Below, piece by piece: positions 44,655 to 51,591 of a stretch of DNA of 64,000 nt. Position 1 is the stretch's first letter; the number at the start of each line of letters is the position of its first letter. A model generated the notes under the pieces. It was not told where the DNA came from. It saw nothing but the letters and a program-made list of their open reading frames with translations, and ran no database searches. The translations under genes and the position numbers were made by a program. The stretch comes from Streptomyces sp. NBC_01439 (lineage in GTDB: Bacteria; Actinomycetota; Actinomycetes; Streptomycetales; Streptomycetaceae). The stretch covers positions 2,480,001 to 2,544,000 of the forward strand of contig NZ_CP109487.1 of NCBI RefSeq assembly GCF_036227605.1, written 5' to 3'.

Positions 44655-44711
44655 CCGTACTCAGGCGGGCCGTGCAGCCGGTGGCGCCGAACTGAGCATC
44701 CGTACTCAGGC
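44655..44711. repeat. Direct repeats CCGTACTCAGGC upstream of the Ole-like operon
   Basis: CCGTACTCAGGC occurs at 44655-44666 and 44700-44711 (45 bp apart). Between them CTGAG pairs with CTCAG of the second copy. The position, 32-88 bp before the first start codon, suggests regulator binding sites. Confidence 0.4.
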
Positions 44712-44742
44712 CCCGGCGCGGCCGGCTTGTCATCGTGTGTGC

Positions 44743-45777
44743 ATGTTCCTTCAGCCATCTGATCCGCTGCCGCGCGCCGCGCTGCGCGCCGGGATAACCG
44801 CCGTCGGCAGCCTGCTGCCCGACGAGGTGCTGTCCTCCGACGCCCTTCAGCGGGAGGTGGCGCGCCGCAGTGGACTGGCGCTGCCTCCGAGGCTGCTGAC
44901 CCAGGCCACCGGGATCGTCTCCCGCCGGGTCGCCGGCGAGGGCGTGTACGCCTCCACCCTCGCGGTGGGCGCCGCCCGCCGGGCCCTGGCGGCCGCCGGA
45001 CTCGGTCCGCTCGACGTCGACCTGCTGCTGTTCGCGTCCGCCTCCCGCGACCTGGTGGAGCCGGCCACCGCGCACATCGTGCAGACGGAGCTGGGCTCGC
45101 GGGCCCACGCCCTGGACGTCACCAACGCCTGCAACAGTTTCGTCAACGGGATCGACCTCGCCCGCTCCATGATCCTTGCCGGGCGGGCGCGACGGGCCCT
45201 GGTGGTCACCGGCGAGACGCCGAGCCGGGCCGTGCGCAAGGACCCGGCCGATCTCGCCGAACTGCGCGACGGCTTCGCCGGGTACACCTTTGGCGACGCG
45301 GGGGCGGCGGTGGTCGTGGAGGCCGTGGAGCGCGGCGGGATCGTCGACGTGGACACCGAGACCCATTCGGAGCACTGGGGGGTCGGGGGCATCCCGGGCG
45401 GTGGGTCACGGCACCCGCGCGGGGACGCGTACACGTACTTCCGCGGCGACGGGCACGAACTGCGGGGCGTCTTCGAGAAGGTGGGCACCGCGGTCATCGA
45501 CCGGACGCTGCACCGCACGGGCATGGACTGGGACGGCTTCGCCAAGGTACTGGTGCACCAGGTGACGGTGCCGTATCTGGAGCGGTTCGCGGAACTGACC
45601 GGGGTGCCCGCCGGGAAGCTGGTGGTGACGGTGCCCGAGCTCGGCAACGTCGCGAGCGCGAGCATCGGCCTCCAGCTGGACCGGGTCTTCGGGGAACTCG
45701 TGCCCGGGGAAAGGGTGTTGTTCGTGGGTCTCGGCGGCGGCATCAGCATCATGACGATGGTCTGGGAGAAGTCGTGA
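44743..45777 (+). CDS. 3-oxoacyl-ACP synthase III family protein (OleA-like)
   Basis: 344-aa thiolase-fold condensing enzyme. The catalytic Cys is in LDVTNACNSFVNGIDLA, His in KVLVHQVTVPYLE and Asn in PELGNVASASIGLQL, so the Cys-His-Asn triad is complete. Together with the OleC- and OleD-like genes downstream, a non-decarboxylative acyl-CoA condensation of the OleA kind is a reasonable guess, but a FabH-like starter-unit role cannot be excluded. The ATG at 44743 is used; a GTG at 44737 would add two residues, and no ribosome site is obvious. The next gene overlaps by GTGA. Confidence 0.82.
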   Translation: MFLQPSDPLPRAALRAGITAVGSLLPDEVLSSDALQREVARRSGLALPPRLLTQATGIVSRRVAGEGVYASTLAVGAARRALAAAGLGPLDVDLLLFASASRDLVEPATAHIVQTELGSRAHALDVTNACNSFVNGIDLARSMILAGRARRALVVTGETPSRAVRKDPADLAELRDGFAGYTFGDAGAAVVVEAVERGGIVDVDTETHSEHWGVGGIPGGGSRHPRGDAYTYFRGDGHELRGVFEKVGTAVIDRTLHRTGMDWDGFAKVLVHQVTVPYLERFAELTGVPAGKLVVTVPELGNVASASIGLQLDRVFGELVPGERVLFVGLGGGISIMTMVWEKS

Positions 45778-46529
45778 GCGCCGCGACCGCGCCGATGTGG
45801 GTGGTCGTGCCCGCGCACGAGGAAGAGGCCCGGCTGGCCGACACCCTGCGGGCGCTCGCCGCCCAGCGGGACCGGGACTTCACCCTGCTGGTCGTCGACA
45901 ACGCCTCGACGGACGGTACGGGCGCGGTGGCCCGCGCGTTCGCGGCCGGCGCGCCCTTCCCGGTGGAGGTGATCGAGGAGCCGGAGAAGGGGGTCGGCTC
46001 CGCGGTGGACACCGGGTTCCGGTACGCGATCGGCCGCGGCGCGGCCCTGCTCGCCCGGACGGACGCCGACTGCCTGCCGCGGCCCGGCTGGACCGGCGCC
46101 GCCCGCAGCGCGCTGCACCGCAGCCCCGGGCTGGTGTGCGGGCGGATCGTGGCCCGCCGCGACGAGCACGGACCGCTGGGCCGGGCCGGGTTCGGCGCGC
46201 TGGTGGCCCTCGCCGCGCTCTTCGGCCGGCTGCGGCCCGAGCACGCCCGGCGGCGCGGCTACCGGGCGCCGTACCGCATGCACGCCGGGAACAACATGGC
46301 CATCACCGCCGAGCTGTACCTGGGCGTCGGCGGAATGCCCCGGCGCCCCTCACCGACCGACCGGCTCTTCCTCAATGCCGTACGCCGCCACAGCGACCGG
46401 ATCACGCACTGCCGGGACATGGTCGTGGAGAACTCCACGCGGCGGCTGCGGGCCTACGGGATCGCCGGCACCGCCCGCTGGTACCTCGACCAGGGCAGCG
46501 GCACGCACGGAACGGACGACCCCCGCTGA
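45774..46529 (+). CDS. Glycosyltransferase family 2
   Basis: 251-aa GT-A glycosyltransferase. The nucleotide-binding start is VVVPAHEEEARLADTL, followed by VVDNASTDGTG and the metal-binding DxD-type TDADCLP. The acceptor/base region is probably around YRMHAGNNMAITAELY. No transmembrane segment. The GTG start overlaps the previous stop (GTGA) and its TGA overlaps the next ATG (TGATG), tying it to the biosynthetic operon. It may sugar-modify the product. Confidence 0.85.
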   Translation: MSAATAPMWVVVPAHEEEARLADTLRALAAQRDRDFTLLVVDNASTDGTGAVARAFAAGAPFPVEVIEEPEKGVGSAVDTGFRYAIGRGAALLARTDADCLPRPGWTGAARSALHRSPGLVCGRIVARRDEHGPLGRAGFGALVALAALFGRLRPEHARRRGYRAPYRMHAGNNMAITAELYLGVGGMPRRPSPTDRLFLNAVRRHSDRITHCRDMVVENSTRRLRAYGIAGTARWYLDQGSGTHGTDDPR

Positions 46530-48022
46530 TGTTGGACCACCTCGACCGCGCGCTGCGCAGCCGCCCCGAGCGGCCCGCCGTGCTCACCGCCACCCGCACC
46601 GGTGCGCCCCGGGTGCGCGCCACCCGCGGCGAACTCGCCGGGCTGGCGGACGCCTTCGCCGCGGCCCTGCACGCGCGCGGGCTGCGCGCCGGGGACACCG
46701 TCGGCGTCGCCGTGCGCCCCGGGCCGCGCGCCCTGGCCGTCCTGCTCGCGCTGTGGCGGCTCGGGCTGCGCGGGGCCGTACTGGACCCGGGCGCCGGACC
46801 CGACGTGCTGCGCGCCCGCCTCGCGCTGGCCCGGCCCGCGCTGGTGCTGGCCGACGCGACCGCGCAGGCGGTGGCGGGCTGGGCCCGGCCGCTGGCCCGC
46901 CGGGCCCACCTCGCGCTGCCTGACCTGGCCGGGCTGGGCCCGGTGGCCACGGTCGGGCCCCGGCTGCCGGGCTGCGCGCCCGCGCTGGACCTGGGCGCGC
47001 CCCGCCGGGGCGTGCCCGCGCCGGGCGCCGACCTGGACGGGGACGCCGACGCGGTGATCGTGTTCACCTCCGGGACCACCTCCCTGCCGCGGGCCGTCGT
47101 CCACACCCGGGCGAGCCTGGCCGCCGGCATGAGCACGGTCTCCACCCTCTTCGACGCGTGCGGGGACCGGCCGGTGCTCGGCGGCACCTTCTTCGTCCTC
47201 GTCCCCTCGCTGGCGCGCGGCGCGGCCGTCGCCCTCCCCGCGGGCGACTCCCGGGTGTTGGCCCGTCAGCTGCACCGGCTGCGGCCCGAGGACACCTATC
47301 TGACCCCGCCCCGGCTGCGGGACGCGCTGGGCGCGGGCGCCCGCTTCCACGGCCGGGTGTGGACGGGCTCGGCACCGGCCGGCGCCGGGCTGCTGGAACG
47401 CGTGCGCGCGGCGGGCGCGGCCGAGGCCTGGGGGGTGTACGCGCTGACCGAGCTGTTCCCGGCCGCCGCGGTCGAGGCGCGGGAGAAGTCCGCGTTCGAG
47501 GCGGCCGGGGAGTCCGGCGACCTGGTCGGGGCGCCGCTCCCCGGGGTACGCGCCGAGCCGGACGGGAACGGACAGCTGTTGCTGTCCGGCCCCGCGGCCC
47601 GCCACCGCTACCTCGGGGAGGAGCCCGACCCGTGGGTGCGTACGGGCGACCGGGCTCGGCTGGACGGCGCGGGCCGCATCGTCCTCGAAGGCAGGAGCAA
47701 GGACATGGTGCTGCGCCGGGCCGAGAACATCTACCCGGGGCTGTACGAGCCCGCCCTGCACGTGCCGGGCGTGGAACTGGCCGTGCTCGTCGGAATCCCG
47801 GCCGGCGACGGTGACGAACGGCTGGTCGCCGTCGTGCAGCCGCAGCGCGGCGCGGACGAACGGGCCCTGCGCGCCGCCCTGTCGGAGCCGGTCCGGCGGA
47901 TGGGCACGGCCCGGCCCGACGCCCTGCTACTCACTCGGATCCCGCTGTCGGGGCGCTCGCGCAAACCGGACCGGGCGGCGACGGCCGCGCTGGCGGCGCG
48001 CCGACTGGGCCGCGCGCGGTGA
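46529..48022 (+). CDS. AMP-dependent acyl ligase (OleC/beta-lactone-synthetase-like)
   Basis: 497-aa ANL-superfamily enzyme. The adenylation P-loop is IVFTSGTTSLPRAVVH, the hinge region RTGDRARLDGAGRIVLEGRS, then KDMVLRRAENIYPG, and the C-terminal catalytic Lys is in SGRSRKPDR. FFVLVPSLARGAAVALP corresponds to the stretch that in OleC proteins replaces the usual acyl-binding region. In Ole pathways this enzyme closes a beta-hydroxy acid to a beta-lactone. No carrier-protein domain. Identification as a ligase is sure; the OleC assignment is inferred from context and that stretch. Confidence 0.8.
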   Translation: MLDHLDRALRSRPERPAVLTATRTGAPRVRATRGELAGLADAFAAALHARGLRAGDTVGVAVRPGPRALAVLLALWRLGLRGAVLDPGAGPDVLRARLALARPALVLADATAQAVAGWARPLARRAHLALPDLAGLGPVATVGPRLPGCAPALDLGAPRRGVPAPGADLDGDADAVIVFTSGTTSLPRAVVHTRASLAAGMSTVSTLFDACGDRPVLGGTFFVLVPSLARGAAVALPAGDSRVLARQLHRLRPEDTYLTPPRLRDALGAGARFHGRVWTGSAPAGAGLLERVRAAGAAEAWGVYALTELFPAAAVEAREKSAFEAAGESGDLVGAPLPGVRAEPDGNGQLLLSGPAARHRYLGEEPDPWVRTGDRARLDGAGRIVLEGRSKDMVLRRAENIYPGLYEPALHVPGVELAVLVGIPAGDGDERLVAVVQPQRGADERALRAALSEPVRRMGTARPDALLLTRIPLSGRSRKPDRAATAALAARRLGRAR

Positions 48023-48138
48023 CGGCCCGCGCCGCCGGGCCGGGGACCCGCGTCACGGCCGGTTCCGGGGCCGCGCCCCCGGAGCCCTCCCCGACCGCTC
48101 CTACCCGGTCCGCCGATTCCACGGAGGTTCGCCCCCCG

Positions 48139-49308
48139 ATGAGCACCACCGCCCACGCCCACGCCCGTGCCCGCCGCCGGGACCGCCGGGTCTATCTGCA
48201 CAGCCATCCCTTGTTGTTCGGGCTGCTCGCCGCCACCCGCGGGCGTCCGGTGCGCCGGCTCGGCCGGACCCTGCTGGTGCACGGCCCGGAGGCCTACCGC
48301 CAGGCGCTGACCCGGCTGCCGCTCGACCGAACGGCGGCCGGTACGACGGGCGCCGCCGCGCGGACGGCCCTGCGCGACGGCGGGATCGGGTCCGGGTCCG
48401 GGTCCGGGGGCGTGCTCTTCGACCAGGAGGGCGACGGGCACCGGATGGACCGGCGGGGCCTCGCGGGCTCGCTGGGCAGTGCCGTGGTCGAGGACCTCCG
48501 CTCGCTCTGGCAGCCGTTGCTCGTACGCCGTCTCGCGCCGCTGGACCGGGGCGGCGAGGTGGACCTCGTCGACCTCGCGCGGGAGCTCTCCGGGTCGGTG
48601 GTGTGCGCCCTGCTGGGGTCCGGCGCCGACCCGCGGGAGGTCGCCGGGGCCGCGGCCGAAGCAGCGGCAGCCGCCGTACGCAGCCATCTGCCGGGGCCGC
48701 GCCGCCCGCGCGCCGAGGCCGCCGCGGCCCGCGCCGCCGATCGGCTCCGCCTGCTGCTGGGGCCCGGCGGCGAGGCCCTGCCGGCGATGCTGGCGGTCGC
48801 CGCCGTCAACACCACCGTCGCCGCGCTGCCCCGGGCGGTGGCCTGGTGCGCCGACGCGGGACTGTGGGAGCAGGCGGCGGACGGGGCCCTGCGGCCGGTG
48901 CTCGCCGACGAGCTGCTGCGGGTCACGGCGGCCTCGCCGCTGCTGCCCCGGGTGGCCGCGGCGGACGGCGCCGTCGGCGGCTGCCCGGTGCGCGGCGGCG
49001 ACCGGTTGGTGCTGGTGGCCCGGCACGCGGCCGGGGCGCACCGCCGCAACCCGGACGCGCTGCGGCCCGCCGGTCCGGCCGTGGACCGGCTGGTGTTCGG
49101 TGCCGGACCGCACGCGTGTCCCGGGGCCCGGCTGGCCCGGGCCCAACTGGCCGACGTCCTCGGTGCGCTGGCCCCGTACCGGCCGGTGGTGACGCGGGCC
49201 CGGGTGGACCGGGGGGCGGCACTGCCCGGCTGGCGCGTGCTCACCGTACGGGCCGGGGGCCGCGCGGCCGGTTCCTACGGGGCCGGGGCCTACGGGGCCG
49301 GGGCGTGA
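48139..49308 (+). CDS. Cytochrome P450
   Basis: 389 aa, short for the family. The heme-Cys loop is RLVFGAGPHACPGARLARAQ, the K-helix ExxR is in DELLRVTAASP and the I-helix region is AAVNTTVAALP. The ATG at 48139 was chosen because ACGGAGG (48121-48127) precedes it by 11 bases. A GTG at 48019 overlapping the ligase stop would add 40 low-complexity residues. The C-terminus carries a short Gly/Ala/Tyr repeat from a 15-bp tandem duplication (49274-49303). It probably oxidises an intermediate of the operon's pathway; ferredoxin partners are not encoded here. Confidence 0.86.
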   Translation: MSTTAHAHARARRRDRRVYLHSHPLLFGLLAATRGRPVRRLGRTLLVHGPEAYRQALTRLPLDRTAAGTTGAAARTALRDGGIGSGSGSGGVLFDQEGDGHRMDRRGLAGSLGSAVVEDLRSLWQPLLVRRLAPLDRGGEVDLVDLARELSGSVVCALLGSGADPREVAGAAAEAAAAAVRSHLPGPRRPRAEAAAARAADRLRLLLGPGGEALPAMLAVAAVNTTVAALPRAVAWCADAGLWEQAADGALRPVLADELLRVTAASPLLPRVAAADGAVGGCPVRGGDRLVLVARHAAGAHRRNPDALRPAGPAVDRLVFGAGPHACPGARLARAQLADVLGALAPYRPVVTRARVDRGAALPGWRVLTVRAGGRAAGSYGAGAYGAGA

Positions 49309-50225
49309 TCGCGGTCACGGGTGCGAGCGGCTTCTGCGGCGGGCACGTCGCGCGGGCCGCCGCGGCGGCCGGGGCCGAGGTGGTGTGCCTGGGCCGCAGA
49401 CCGGGCCCGGTGGGCACGCACCGCTTCTGGGACGCCGCCGCGGAGCCGCCGGACCTGGCGGGCGTGGACCTGGTGGTGCACTGCGCGGCGGCCGTCGGCG
49501 ATCCGGCCCCCGGCTCGCGGGCCGCGGCGCTGATGCGCGCGGTCAACGTGGACGGCACCGAGCGGCTGCTCGGAGCGGCGGGCGGGCGGCCCGTGGTGTG
49601 GGTGAGCAGTGCGAGCGTCTACGATCCGCGGCCGGGCCGCGGCCTGGTCGACGAGGAGCACCCGCGCGCCGGGCAGTTGAACGCCTACGGCCGGACGAAG
49701 GCGGCGGGCGAGGCCCTGGCGCTGGCCGCCGGGGCGGTGGTGCTGCGCCCCCGGGCCGTCTACGGGCCGGGCGACACCACGCTGCTGCCCCGGCTGCTCT
49801 CCCGGGTCCGGGCGGGCACCCTGCTGCTGCCCGGCCCGGACGTGCCGCTCAGCCTCACCGCGGTGGAGAACCTGACGCGGGCCTGCCTGACGGCGGCGGG
49901 CTGGGTGCCGGGCGCGTACAACATCGCCGACGGGGAGCCGTACGGCCGCGACGCGGCGGTCGCCGCGGTCCTGCGCGCCCACGGCGTCCGGGCCCGGATC
50001 CGGCACCTCCCGCTGCCGCTGGCCGCCGCGGCGGCCCGGGTCGCGGAGGCCGTGGCGGCGGTGTCCGGGTCCGAACCGGCCCTCAGCCGGTACGCGGTGG
50101 ACCAGCTGGCGCACCCGGTGGTCCTGGACCTCGCCCGGGCCCGGGCCCAGGGCTGGGCCCCGCACCGGAACCTGGCGGACCACCTGGCCTCGGTGACCGG
50201 AGCCCGGTCGGGGCTCAGCCGCTGA
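49305..50225 (+). CDS. NAD(P)-dependent epimerase/dehydratase family reductase (OleD-like)
   Basis: 306-aa extended short-chain dehydrogenase. Its Rossmann motif TGASGFCGGHVARAA is at the N-terminus, and the catalytic SSASVY and YGRTKAAGE give Ser, Tyr and Lys. Next come RPRAVYGPGDTTLLPRLLSR and a substrate-domain tail. The pattern resembles 3-beta-hydroxysteroid-dehydrogenase-like enzymes such as OleD, which reduces the beta-keto acid made by OleA. The GTG start overlaps the P450 stop (GTGA). It is the last gene of the operon and its end overlaps the convergent cvnD by 11 bp. Confidence 0.83.
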   Translation: MIAVTGASGFCGGHVARAAAAAGAEVVCLGRRPGPVGTHRFWDAAAEPPDLAGVDLVVHCAAAVGDPAPGSRAAALMRAVNVDGTERLLGAAGGRPVVWVSSASVYDPRPGRGLVDEEHPRAGQLNAYGRTKAAGEALALAAGAVVLRPRAVYGPGDTTLLPRLLSRVRAGTLLLPGPDVPLSLTAVENLTRACLTAAGWVPGAYNIADGEPYGRDAAVAAVLRAHGVRARIRHLPLPLAAAAARVAEAVAAVSGSEPALSRYAVDQLAHPVVLDLARARAQGWAPHRNLADHLASVTGARSGLSR

Positions 50226-50814
50226 CGCCCGCCGGGGCCTGCGCCTTGGTGATGAGCAGGTCGAGCAGGGCGAGCAGGGAGCCGCGGACGTCCGTACGGG
50301 AGCGTGCGTCGAGCATGAGGACGGGCGTGCTCGGATCCCGCAGGTGCAGCGCCGCTCCGATCTCCTCGGCGGTGTAGGGCTGTTCGCCGTGGAAGCAGTT
50401 GGCGCCGACCACGAAGGGCAGTCCGCGGCTCTCGAAGAAGTCCACGGCCGGAAAGCTGCGGTCCAGGCGCCGGGTGTCGACCAGCACGATCGCTCCGAGC
50501 GCCCCGTTCAGCAGGTCGTCCCACATGAACCAGAAGCGTTCCTGGCCGGGCGTGCCGAACAGGTAGAGGACCACACCGGCGTCGGTGAGGGTGAGCCGGC
50601 CGAAGTCCATCGCCACGGTGGTCACCGTCTTGGACTCGATGCCGTCGAGATCGTCGACGCCGATGCCGGCGGACGTCAGCCGTTCCTCCGTGCGCAGCGG
50701 CTCGATCTCGGAGATCGTCTCCACCAGGGTCGTCTTCCCGACCCCGAACCCACCGGCGACGAGGATCTTGACCGGGGCCGGTTCCTGCGGGGCGGTCGTG
50801 TCATATCCGGGCAA
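50215..50814 (-). CDS. Conservon GTP-binding protein (CvnD-like)
   Basis: 199-aa small Ras/Arf-like GTPase: P-loop GGFGVGKTTLVE, switch II FGTPGQERFWFMW and a degenerate NKxD region (VGANCFHGE). It is the last member of the four-gene conservon cvnABCD, which forms a membrane-associated complex resembling a G-protein-coupled system. ATG start, overlapping cvnC by 14 bp. Confidence 0.92.
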   Translation of the reverse strand: MPGYDTTAPQEPAPVKILVAGGFGVGKTTLVETISEIEPLRTEERLTSAGIGVDDLDGIESKTVTTVAMDFGRLTLTDAGVVLYLFGTPGQERFWFMWDDLLNGALGAIVLVDTRRLDRSFPAVDFFESRGLPFVVGANCFHGEQPYTAEEIGAALHLRDPSTPVLMLDARSRTDVRGSLLALLDLLITKAQAPAGVSG

Positions 50815-51175
50815 GGCTGTCCCTGATTCTCATGAGCAGGTGGACGTCGGTGGTCTCGGCGACCGCCAGGGGCGGCCGGTGGTGGATCAGCCCGCGGTCG
50901 GCGAGTTCACCGAGGAGCAGCGTCATCGGGGTGAGGCGGATGTGCATCCGTGCCGCTATCTCGGCGACCGCCCGCCCGCCCGGCGGCGCGCACAGGGCGA
51001 GGATCTCCTGCCACTCGGTGGGCAGGGTCCCGTCCACTTCGCCGTCGGCCGCCGCCGTGATGGTGGTGTCCATGGTGAGGACGGTGTGCGCGGCGGCCGT
51101 ACGCCCGTCGGTCAGGGCGTACAGCCGCGTCCGGCGGCGGACCGGGGGCTGCGATCGTGGCTCGTCCTGCGGCAT
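50801..51175 (-). CDS. DUF742 protein (CvnC-like)
   Basis: 124 aa: an N-terminal basic part (VRRRTRLYALTDGRT) and a winged-helix-like DUF742 domain ending HLLMRIRDSLARI. Third gene of the conservon, probably a scaffold or DNA-binding-like adaptor between CvnA/B and CvnD. Its ATG overlaps the cvnB stop (TAATG). Confidence 0.9.
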   Translation of the reverse strand: MPQDEPRSQPPVRRRTRLYALTDGRTAAAHTVLTMDTTITAAADGEVDGTLPTEWQEILALCAPPGGRAVAEIAARMHIRLTPMTLLLGELADRGLIHHRPPLAVAETTDVHLLMRIRDSLARI

Positions 51176-51591
51176 TACGCGGACGGCTGGCCGCGCTCGG
51201 GGGTGCCCAGCCACTCGCCGAGCGCCTGGGCGGTCCGTACGGCCTCGCCGCCCAGCTCCCCGAGCCGCGCCTTGCGGGAGGTCACCACGATGAGCGTGCT
51301 GCCCTCGCCGCATCCGACGATGCAGAGGTACCGGTCGTCCATCTCGACCAGTTGGCGGATGACGCGACCGCCGTCGATCTCCCGGGATATCGCCTTCATG
51401 GTGGACGCGATGCCGGAGGCCGCGGCCGCCATGCGCTCGGCCTGGGGCTCGTCGAGCAGGTAGGCGCTGAGCTTGATGCCGTCGTTGGAGAGCAGCACGG
51501 CTCCCTGGACGCCGGCGATCCTGCTCAGGTTGTTGTCGAGGACGCTGTAGATCGCGTCGTTGGCTGCCGTGGTGTTCGGTGAGGTGGTCAT
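51175..51591 (-). CDS. Roadblock/LC7 domain protein (CvnB-like)
   Basis: 138-aa single Roadblock/LC7 domain (GVQGAVLLSNDGIKLSAYL; YLCIVGCGEGSTLIVVTS), the MglB-like partner that usually regulates the small GTPase of the cluster. Overlaps the sensor kinase stop by 4 bases (ATGA). Confidence 0.93.
   Translation of the reverse strand: MTTSPNTTAANDAIYSVLDNNLSRIAGVQGAVLLSNDGIKLSAYLLDEPQAERMAAAASGIASTMKAISREIDGGRVIRQLVEMDDRYLCIVGCGEGSTLIVVTSRKARLGELGGEAVRTAQALGEWLGTPERGQPSA

Noticed and set aside
48019..48138. Upstream GTG as the P450 start
   Set aside because: It would overlap the ligase stop as GTGA, but the added 40 residues are Ala/Pro/Thr-rich and the clear ACGGAGG site serves the ATG at 48139.
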